A stretch of 13,929 bases of DNA from Candidatus Woesearchaeota archaeon CG11_big_fil_rev_8_21_14_0_20_43_8. Its GTDB lineage: Archaea; Nanobdellota; Nanobdellia; Woesearchaeales; CG08-08-20-14. The notes below the pieces were generated by a model. The model had not been told where the DNA came from. It worked only from the letters and a program-made list of their open reading frames with translations, and searched no databases. The stretch is from positions 1 to 13,929 of the forward strand of contig PCVE01000043.1 in assembly GCA_002762705.1 (NCBI GenBank). Reading direction: 5' to 3'. Made by a program: the position numbers and the translations under genes. This document shows, piece by piece, positions 1 to 4,626 of this stretch (within the stretch, counting starts at the first letter, position 1; every line of letters starts with the position of its first letter).

Positions 1-122
1 GCTTCCCAAATTGCTTCTCCGTGCTTAGTATTCAAAACGCGCCTTACGGCGCAGCAACAAAATTAGAAGCCACAAAGCAGCTCGGAAGACAGAGTCTGGA
101 GAGCGTATTTATTAGATCTTGA
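1..122 (+). CDS. possible 3' end of an unknown gene (partial)
   Basis: Reading from base 3, the frame is open from the window edge to a TGA at 120-122, about 39 codons. The translation ends with the residues LEATKQLGRQSLESVFIRS. It has a plausible helical C-terminal composition, but I recognise no family. The start lies outside the window. Another + frame is open only to the TAG at 64-66, so this is not the only possible reading. A short perfect hairpin (GCGCC/GGCGC, loop TTAC, 39-52) lies inside it. The stretch may equally be non-coding. Confidence 0.3.
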   Translation, partial: FPNCFSVLSIQNAPYGAATKLEATKQLGRQSLESVFIRS

Positions 123-224
123 CCATTTGTTTAATAATATCTACCGTCGATAAAACGACTAATCTCGTCGGAAATATAGTTCTGAAATCTAGAGGGTTTC
201 ATATTAGCCCACTAAAACGATAAT

Positions 225-232
225 TTTAAATA
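225..232 (+). promoter_or_regulatory. TATA box of tRNA-Tyr
   Basis: TTTAAATA sits in an A/T-rich context 33 nt before the first base of the mature tRNA. This is a normal archaeal TATA distance if transcription starts around 255-258 with a short 5' leader. No other clear element lies between 123 and 264; a weak GTCG/CGAC hairpin at 146-159 is the only structure I see there. Confidence 0.5.
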
Positions 233-264
233 CAAACCCCATTTCATCAAATTAACAATTCAGT

Positions 265-397
265 CCCCATGTAGCTCAATGGCTAGAGCGTTCGGCTGTA
301 GACACGACTGCTTAGAGAGGGCAAGGAAGCCACCTATGACAAGCAGACAGCTCGGGCAGTGACCGAAAGGTTGCTGGTTCAAGTCCGGCCATGGGGA
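265..397 (+). tRNA. tRNA-Tyr(GTA), interrupted by a 60-nt intron
   Basis: The acceptor stem is CCCCATG (265-271) with CATGGGG (390-396), and the discriminator is A397. The D stem is GCTC/GAGC. The anticodon stem is TTCGG (291-295) with CCGAA (363-367), and the loop CTGTAG plus A has anticodon GTA at 298-300. The T arm is GCTGG, TTCAAGT, CCGGC (373-389). Mature length is 73 nt. The C1-G72 pair is the known archaeal/eukaryotic tyrosine identity element, which supports the assignment. CCA is not encoded, so it must be added by nucleotidyltransferase. The intron lies at the canonical 37/38 position. The T-rich trailer at 398-413 may end the transcript. Confidence 0.93.
302..361 (+). other. tRNA-Tyr intron, position 37/38, bulge-helix-bulge
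   Basis: Exon bases CTGT (296-299) pair with GCAG (356-359) to form the 4-bp central helix. The 3-nt bulges are AGA (300-302) and TGA (360-362). Cleavage after the second base of each bulge gives a 60-nt intron and a 7-nt anticodon loop, as expected for the archaeal tRNA endonuclease. Inside the intron, CTGCTT (308-313) pairs with AAGCAG (341-346), and the trinucleotide ACA follows directly at 347-349. A smaller GGC/GCC stem lies inside that hairpin. The helix next to the 5' bulge is poor, so the motif is relaxed. Confidence 0.85.
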
Positions 398-413
398 CTT
401 TATTTCTTTTATT
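384..413 (+). repeat. direct repeat copy 1 (end of tRNA-Tyr plus T-rich trailer)
   Basis: This 30-nt stretch comprises the last T-loop base, the T-stem 3' strand, the acceptor 3' strand and discriminator of tRNA-Tyr, and its T-rich trailer. It recurs exactly 100 nt downstream at 484-513. Similarity continues as CTATC after a one-base indel (414-418 against 515-519). Confidence 0.9.
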
Positions 414-444
414 CTATCGCAATAGTATTTCTCACGCATTGTGC

Positions 445-485
445 GATGCAACGGCAGGATAAGGAAATCTTCGATTTCCTGCATC
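445..485 (+). other. hairpin with a one-sided bulge in the duplicated unit
   Basis: AGGAAATC (462-469) and GATTTCCT (473-480) form a perfect 8-bp stem with a TTC loop. GATGC (445-449) pairs with GCATC (481-485), stacked directly on the 3' side. This leaves a 12-nt bulge on the 5' strand only (450-461). The bulge contains GCAGG, which can pair instead with CCTGC (478-482), so two folds compete. It sits between the two copies of the tRNA-Tyr tail. It could be part of an unknown small RNA or simply a transcription-end structure. Confidence 0.45.
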
Positions 486-513
486 CGGCCATGGGGACTT
501 TATTTCTTTTATT
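484..513 (+). repeat. direct repeat copy 2 (tRNA-Tyr tail fragment)
   Basis: This is identical to 384-413 over 30 nt but is not attached to a tRNA body. It is a fragment of a tRNA 3' end with the same T-rich trailer. It could act as a second terminator for the tRNA-Tyr transcript, or it could be a scar of duplication or integration at the tRNA 3' end. Confidence 0.9.
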
Positions 514-553
514 TCTATCAAAAAGAAGGCGACATCCATTTAAAAACGATACA

Positions 554-563
554 TTTATAAATA
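554..563 (+). promoter_or_regulatory. TATA box, probable promoter of tRNA-Asp
   Basis: TTTATAAATA is the best TATA match between the tRNA-Tyr repeat and tRNA-Asp. It predicts a start near 585-590 and a leader of about 75 nt that would contain the inverted repeat ATATAGAT (608-615) / ATCTATAT (625-632). A weaker TATATTAT at 628-635 would give a start almost at the tRNA itself. Confidence 0.4.
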
Positions 564-701
564 AAGACTTATCCCAAACCCGAATGGCTGATAAATTATT
601 CTTAAAGATATAGATTGCATTGATATCTATATTATTTAGGAGTGATTGGCAGTCAACAGACGCCCTGGTAGTGTAGTCTGGCCTAACATAAAGCCCTGTC
701 G

Positions 702-718
702 CGGATAAAACCGCAGAA
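702..718 (+). other. tRNA-Asp intron 1, position 37/38 (17 nt)
   Basis: CTGT (696-699) pairs with GCAG (713-716). The bulges are CGC (700-702) and AAA (717-719), and the cuts after 701 and 718 release 17 nt. The intron tip is GG, a six-base loop, then CC (703-712). A competing GCGG/CCGC hairpin (701-704/711-714) is possible. The central helix is identical to that of the tRNA-Tyr intron. Confidence 0.82.
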
Positions 719-739
719 AGGCTTTGCCCCGGGTTCAAA

Positions 740-777
740 ATGGGTGATGGGCAATTGGACCTAAAGCCCAATGAAAG
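740..777 (+). other. tRNA-Asp intron 2, in the T loop (38 nt)
   Basis: TTCA of the T loop (734-737) pairs with TGAA (772-775) as a 4-bp central helix, flanked by bulges AAA (738-740) and AGT (776-778). Cutting after 739 and 777 restores the 7-base T loop TTCAAAT between the CCGGG and CCCGG strands, i.e. an intron near position 59/60. The intron closes with TGGGC (748-752) / GCCCA (766-770), or alternatively with TGGG at 741-744. Exact ends could shift by one base because the flanking bases are A-rich. Confidence 0.8.
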
Positions 778-852
778 TCCCGGCCAGGGCGATTTTATAC
801 ACTTACATGAATGCCGGTGAGAGAGTTTGCGCAAAAAATCAACCAACACCAT

Positions 853-902
853 CTACATCAGAGAATGTGATTTATCTGATAACTATCATTTTCCAGATGT
901 AG
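853..902 (+). other. long hairpin upstream of tRNA-Lys
   Basis: CTACATC (853-859) pairs with GATGTAG (896-902). After a small 1x2 internal loop, GAGAATG (861-867) pairs with CATTTTC (887-893, one G-T pair). The tip TTAT CTG ATAA can extend the stem. No T tract follows, so it is not an obvious terminator. The TGATTTATC stretch at 869-877 is the only TATA-like sequence at a suitable distance from tRNA-Lys, so the hairpin may overlap its promoter. It may be an RNA processing structure or an unknown ncRNA. Confidence 0.4.
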
Positions 903-915
903 CCAACGGCCTAAT

Positions 916-1007
916 GACTCGGTAGCTCAGTCCGGAGGCGAAAAGCCGGATAATAGAGCACTCGACTTTTAATCGAGTGGTCGCGGGTTCGAACCCCGCC
1001 CGAGTCA
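916..1007 (+). tRNA. tRNA-Lys(TTT) with a D-loop intron
   Basis: The acceptor stem is GACTCGG (916-922) with CCGAGTC (1000-1006), and the discriminator is A1007. The D stem is GCTC (925-928) / GAGC (956-959). The anticodon arm is CTCGA, CTTTTAA, TCGAG (961-977) with anticodon TTT at 968-970. The variable loop is TGGTC. The T arm is GCGGG, TTCGAAC, CCCGC (983-999). The D loop is 18 nt too long. Removing 936-953 leaves AGTCCGGTA, a standard D loop, and a 74-nt tRNA. CCA is not encoded. The RNA polymerase operon starts 46 nt downstream with no clear TATA between, so tRNA and mRNA may share a transcript. Confidence 0.93.
936..953 (+). other. tRNA-Lys D-loop intron (18 nt)
   Basis: The sequence is AGGCGAAAAGCCGGATAA. 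Exon GTCC (930-933) pairs with intron GGAT (948-951, one G-T pair). The bulges are GGA (934-936) and AAT (952-954). The intron tip is GGC/GCC closed by GAAAA, and the D stem is the outer helix. Cuts after 935 and 953 give a canonical D loop. This is a full bulge-helix-bulge in a non-canonical position. Confidence 0.82.
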
Positions 1008-1030
1008 TCATTTTAGCGCAGAATCACGCA

Positions 1031-1045
1031 CCTGAAAACAGGAGG
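1031..1045 (+). promoter_or_regulatory. rpoH ribosome binding site with a small overlapping hairpin
   Basis: AGGAGG (1040-1045) is a strong Shine-Dalgarno 8 nt before the rpoH ATG. CCTG (1031-1034) can pair with CAGG (1039-1042) around an AAAA loop and so cover half of it. Whether this 4-bp stem matters in vivo is unknown. Confidence 0.45.
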
Positions 1046-1053
1046 CACACGAA

Positions 1054-1320
1054 ATGGCAAAGAAGATAATACGGAAAAAAACAGTCACCTATGACAAACT
1101 GAATCATAGTCTGGTGCCAAAACACACAAAACTTTCTGAAAAAGACAAAAAAGAACTTCTTGATAAACTGAAAATAACACTTCAAGAGATGCCAAAGATC
1201 GGGAACAAAGATCCAGCAATACGACATCTAGATGTGAAAGAAGGAGATATAATCCTGATCGAGAGACAGAATCCGATACTTGGGACAACAATCTATTACA
1301 GGGGTGTAATCGATGAATAA
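1054..1320 (+). CDS. rpoH: DNA-directed RNA polymerase subunit H (RPB5 C-terminal domain type)
   Basis: This 88-residue protein is the archaeal counterpart of the C-terminal domain of eukaryotic RPB5, which sits on the lower jaw of RNA polymerase and contacts downstream DNA. The family signature is visible: HSLVPKHTKLSEKDKKELL near residues 18-36, then MPKIGNKDPAIRHLDVKEGDI, then a YYRGVI end. The length is normal for archaea, apart from about ten basic residues at the N-terminus. The ATG follows a strong AGGAGG site. The gene overlaps rpoB'' by 8 nt, which suggests translational coupling. It is the first gene of the polymerase operon, as in most archaea with this arrangement. Confidence 0.96.
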   Translation: MAKKIIRKKTVTYDKLNHSLVPKHTKLSEKDKKELLDKLKITLQEMPKIGNKDPAIRHLDVKEGDIILIERQNPILGTTIYYRGVIDE

Positions 1321-2806
1321 TAGCAAAAGAGCGAGAGTATTGATCCAGAAATATTTTGAGGAGCAATCCTTGGTTGATTCTGATATCAAATCATTCAACG
1401 AACTCATGGATAATGTCCTGCAGGAGATCGTCAGCGAAAACAGCGAGATCGTCCCGACGATAATCCCACAGAATGTGGATGAATACAAGATCACACTTGA
1501 CAGGGTCGAGATAACAAAACCGCAGATCACCGAGGCTGACGGTTCGAAAAGACCGATTTTCCCAGTCGAAGCAAGACTCCGGAAACTAAGCTACTCAGCT
1601 CCGATAACAATAGAAGTCAGCGCGAAAGTGAATGGCGTCAAAAGAGAATCATTCAGGACGCAGATCGGCAATATCCCGATCATGCTCAAATCAAAATATT
1701 GCCACCTATCTGGCGCAAAGAGAAAAGAGCTCATCGAGAAAGGAGAAGATCCAGATGACATGGGCGGCTATTTCATAATAAATGGAACAGAAAAAGTCAT
1801 CATCAGTATTGAGGATCTCGCATCGAACAGATTTCTCGTCGAGAAAGAGAAAGTCGGCGTCAGTGAATATGTCGGCAAGCTTTTCAGTGAGAAAGGATCG
1901 TTCAAGATCCCGCATTCGCTTGAGAAGATGAAGAATGGGATATTCTATCTTAGCTTCACAAGAGTGAAGAGAGTCCCATTGATAGTCATCCTAAAAGCAT
2001 TGGGATTGAGAAAAGATGAAGAGATTATGAACTTCGTCTCAAGAGAGCATCACTATGACGACGTGCTTCTGAACCTGTATGAATTCATGAGCATAAAAAC
2101 AGAAGAAGACGCGCTCGATTATATCGCAAAGAAGATTGGCATCACACAAGCAAAAGAGATCCGTGTCGAGAGAGCAAAGGAGATCCTAGACAAGTACCTG
2201 ATGCCCCATATCGGCATCGAGGCAGAAGACAGGCTCTTCAAATCGCTCAATCTATGCAAGATGCTGAAGAAATTCATAAAAGTCAGCATGGGCGAATCAC
2301 CGCTTGACGACAAAGATCATTACATGAATAAGAGGATCAAACTTTCTGGCGACCTCCTTGCGGATCTTATCAGAGTCAACCTCAAAGTCCTCATCGGAGA
2401 TCTTCTCTACAACTACCAAAGGATTGTGAAGAGAGGAAAATATCCGTCGATAAAGGTAATCATCAGAGACAAGCTCCTGACATCGAGGATCTACAGCTCG
2501 ATGGCGACAGGGAACTGGGTCGGTGGAAGGAAAGGCATCAGCCAGAGGATACAGAGACTGAATTTCCTAGAGACACTCTCGCATCTCCAGAGAGTCGTGA
2601 GTCCACTATCATCATCACAGGAAAATTTCGAAGCAAGAGAGCTTCACAGCACACATCTTGGACGACTTTGTCCAATAGAGACACCAGAAGGAACCAACAT
2701 AGGTCTTAGAAAGAACTTTGCGCTGTTGACAGAAGTATCTGAACATTGCGATGAAGCAACGATAATCAAGCACCTAAAGAGCATTGGCCTTCAGACAATC
2801 GGGTGA
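1313..2806 (+). CDS. rpoB2: DNA-directed RNA polymerase subunit B'' (N-terminal half of the beta-like subunit)
   Basis: 497 residues. This is the N-terminal half of the second-largest subunit, forming the protrusion, lobe and fork. Near the C-terminus residues 437-460 contain ENFEARELHSTHLGRLCP followed by IETPEG, the conserved fork-region block shared with bacterial beta and eukaryotic RPB2. Earlier, MGGYFIINGTEKVII (about 148-162) is another universal block. The protein stops at the usual split point after GLRKNFALL, and the rest is encoded by the next gene. The ATG at 1313 overlaps the rpoH stop and has GGGGTG 7 nt upstream. The B''/B' split is characteristic of many euryarchaea and DPANN lineages, whereas Crenarchaeota have one fused gene. 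Confidence 0.96.
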   Translation: MNNSKRARVLIQKYFEEQSLVDSDIKSFNELMDNVLQEIVSENSEIVPTIIPQNVDEYKITLDRVEITKPQITEADGSKRPIFPVEARLRKLSYSAPITIEVSAKVNGVKRESFRTQIGNIPIMLKSKYCHLSGAKRKELIEKGEDPDDMGGYFIINGTEKVIISIEDLASNRFLVEKEKVGVSEYVGKLFSEKGSFKIPHSLEKMKNGIFYLSFTRVKRVPLIVILKALGLRKDEEIMNFVSREHHYDDVLLNLYEFMSIKTEEDALDYIAKKIGITQAKEIRVERAKEILDKYLMPHIGIEAEDRLFKSLNLCKMLKKFIKVSMGESPLDDKDHYMNKRIKLSGDLLADLIRVNLKVLIGDLLYNYQRIVKRGKYPSIKVIIRDKLLTSRIYSSMATGNWVGGRKGISQRIQRLNFLETLSHLQRVVSPLSSSQENFEARELHSTHLGRLCPIETPEGTNIGLRKNFALLTEVSEHCDEATIIKHLKSIGLQTIG

Positions 2807-2811
2807 TAATC

Positions 2812-4614
2812 ATGGCAGATGTATACGTTAACAGCAAATTTGTCGGCACAGTAGACAATGCAGAAGGATTCAAGAAACAGATAATCGAAGAACGACGGAA
2901 AAGCACATTGCCTTATCTTGTCAATGTCCAGCATAATGAGAAAGAAGACGCGATCTATGTAGAGACCACCAAGGGAAGAGCCCGACGACCATTGCTTGTC
3001 GTCAGAGAAGGGAAACCGATAATCACAGACCATCACATGAAACAGCTTGAACGAGGAGAGCTCACTTGGTCAGATCTTGTCAAACAGGGCGTCATCGAAT
3101 ATCTCGACAGCGCTGAAGAAGAGAATGCGCTCGTCGCATTCTATGAATCAGAATTGACTATGGATCACACCCACCTTGAGATCTCACCACTCGATATCCT
3201 TGGTCTTTGCAGCTCGCTTGTCCCATTCGGAGACTTCAACCAGAGCACAAGATTAAACGCAGGGTCGAAGAACCAGAAACAGGCGATAGGATTCTATGCG
3301 GCGAATTACCCAGTCAGGATGGACATGGATGTCAACCTCCTTGAGACCCCACAAGTGCCGGTCGTACAGACAATGATGCACAAAGTGGCTGAATATGATA
3401 AACATCCTTCAGGTCAGAATATTGTCGTGGCTATCATGACATACAAAGGCTACAATATGGAAGATGCGATCATCTTGAACAAAGGTGCGATCGATCGTGG
3501 CCTTGCAAGATCATTCTATTACAGACCAAGCACAAGCGAAGAACTCAGATATACTGGCGGATTGACCGATGAGATCTGCGTGCCTGATAAAGACGTCAAA
3601 GGCTACAAAAGCGAAAAAGATTACAGGTTCCTTGAAGACGATGGAATAATCAGCCCTGAGTGCAAGGCAAAAGAAGGCGATGTCATCATTGGAAAGACAT
3701 CACCACCAAGATTCCTTTCAAGCATGGATGAATATAATCTTACATCCAACACAAGAAGAGAGAGCTCAGTCGCGCTTGCCCATGGAGAGAAAGGCACAGT
3801 CGATTTTGTGCTTGTGACTGAGAACGAAGAAGGCAACAAACTGGCTTATGTCAGGATGAGAGACCAGAGGATACCAGAGATTGGTGATAAGTTCACATCC
3901 AGGCATGGACAGAAAGGAGTCATCGGCCTCATACTGCCGCATACAGACATGCCATTCTCAGCATCCGGCATCACACCTGATCTATTATTCTCCCCACATG
4001 GAGTCCCTTCCAGGATGACGATAGCTCATCTGATCGAGCTTGTCGGTGGAAAAGTCGGAGCGCTTGCGGGCCGACATATCGACGGGACTACATTCGATGG
4101 AGAGACATCAGACGACTTAAGAAAAGAATTGCTTGGACTTGGCTTCAGAGAGAATGGAAGCGAGACACTATACAATGGTGTCACAGGCGAACAGTTCGAA
4201 GCGAAGATATTCGTCGGAAGCATGTATTATCTCAAGCTGAAACATATGGTCGCGAACAAGTTGCATTCAAGAGCAAGAGGTCCTATCCAGCTCCTCACAA
4301 GACAACCGACAGAAGGCCGCGCAAAAGAAGGCGGACTTAGGTTAGGAGAGATGGAGAAAGACACTTTTGTCGCGCATGGAGCATCGCTCCTCCTAAAGGA
4401 GAGATTCGACTCTGACAACACAGTGGTTCCTGTCTGTGAATCATGTGGCATGATAGCTGTGCATAATGACTTCAAGAACCAGTCATATTGTCCAGTGTGC
4501 GGAGAGAATGTAGAGATCAACAATATCGAACTGAGCTACGCATTCAAGCTCATCGTCGATGAATTCCGATCACTTGGAATAAATATGAAGATTAAATTGG
4601 AAAATAAATATTAG
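2812..4614 (+). CDS. rpoB1: DNA-directed RNA polymerase subunit B' (C-terminal half of the beta-like subunit)
   Basis: 600 residues from the chosen ATG. It carries the hybrid-binding and wall regions and part of the active centre. Conserved blocks seen are YNMEDA (214-219) with the ILNKGAIDRG that follows, GDKFTSRHGQKG with H365-G-Q-K368, and the DLLFSPHGVPSRMT block. A C-terminal zinc ribbon has C542-x2-C545 and C560-x2-C563. A GTG at 2803 overlapping the rpoB'' stop is also possible and would add MII. I prefer ATG 2812 because GGTGAT (2802-2807) is then a correctly spaced ribosome binding site and the protein starts MADVYVN. It follows rpoB'' at once and is certainly co-transcribed. Confidence 0.95.
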   Translation: MADVYVNSKFVGTVDNAEGFKKQIIEERRKSTLPYLVNVQHNEKEDAIYVETTKGRARRPLLVVREGKPIITDHHMKQLERGELTWSDLVKQGVIEYLDSAEEENALVAFYESELTMDHTHLEISPLDILGLCSSLVPFGDFNQSTRLNAGSKNQKQAIGFYAANYPVRMDMDVNLLETPQVPVVQTMMHKVAEYDKHPSGQNIVVAIMTYKGYNMEDAIILNKGAIDRGLARSFYYRPSTSEELRYTGGLTDEICVPDKDVKGYKSEKDYRFLEDDGIISPECKAKEGDVIIGKTSPPRFLSSMDEYNLTSNTRRESSVALAHGEKGTVDFVLVTENEEGNKLAYVRMRDQRIPEIGDKFTSRHGQKGVIGLILPHTDMPFSASGITPDLLFSPHGVPSRMTIAHLIELVGGKVGALAGRHIDGTTFDGETSDDLRKELLGLGFRENGSETLYNGVTGEQFEAKIFVGSMYYLKLKHMVANKLHSRARGPIQLLTRQPTEGRAKEGGLRLGEMEKDTFVAHGASLLLKERFDSDNTVVPVCESCGMIAVHNDFKNQSYCPVCGENVEINNIELSYAFKLIVDEFRSLGINMKIKLENKY

Positions 4615-4626
4615 GAGGATTTTACG

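Larger units (their letters stand above)
662..791 (+). tRNA. tRNA-Asp(GTC) with two introns
   Basis: The acceptor stem is GCCCTGG (662-668) with CCAGGGC (784-790), and the discriminator is G791. The D arm GTGT...ACAT spans 671-689. The anticodon stem is AAGCC (691-695) with GGCTT (720-724), and the loop CTGTCG plus A carries anticodon GTC at 698-700. The 4-base variable loop TGCC is followed by a T stem CCGGG (729-733) with CCCGG (779-783). Both the anticodon loop and the T loop are interrupted. Removing 702-718 and 740-777 gives a 75-nt tRNA with normal arms and a TTCAAAT T loop. CCA is not encoded. G73 and the short variable loop match other archaeal Asp tRNAs. Confidence 0.92.

Noticed and set aside
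359..613. 84-codon + frame beginning inside tRNA-Tyr
   Set aside because: It starts inside the tRNA and consists of the duplicated tail and hairpins. There is no ribosome binding site.
740..777. C/D box guide RNA in the second tRNA-Asp intron (GTGATGG resembles a C box)
   Set aside because: No CTGA D box follows at a suitable distance, and the pairing is fully explained by the splicing motif.
409..852. 147-codon open frame on the minus strand over the tRNA region
   Set aside because: It runs antisense through tRNA-Asp and the tRNA-Tyr repeat, and its translation has no protein-like pattern. It is a chance frame.
662..1007. tRNA-Asp and tRNA-Lys as degenerate pseudogenes because of the extra bases
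   Set aside because: All stems are perfect or nearly so, and the extra bases fall exactly between sites that form bulge-helix-bulge motifs.
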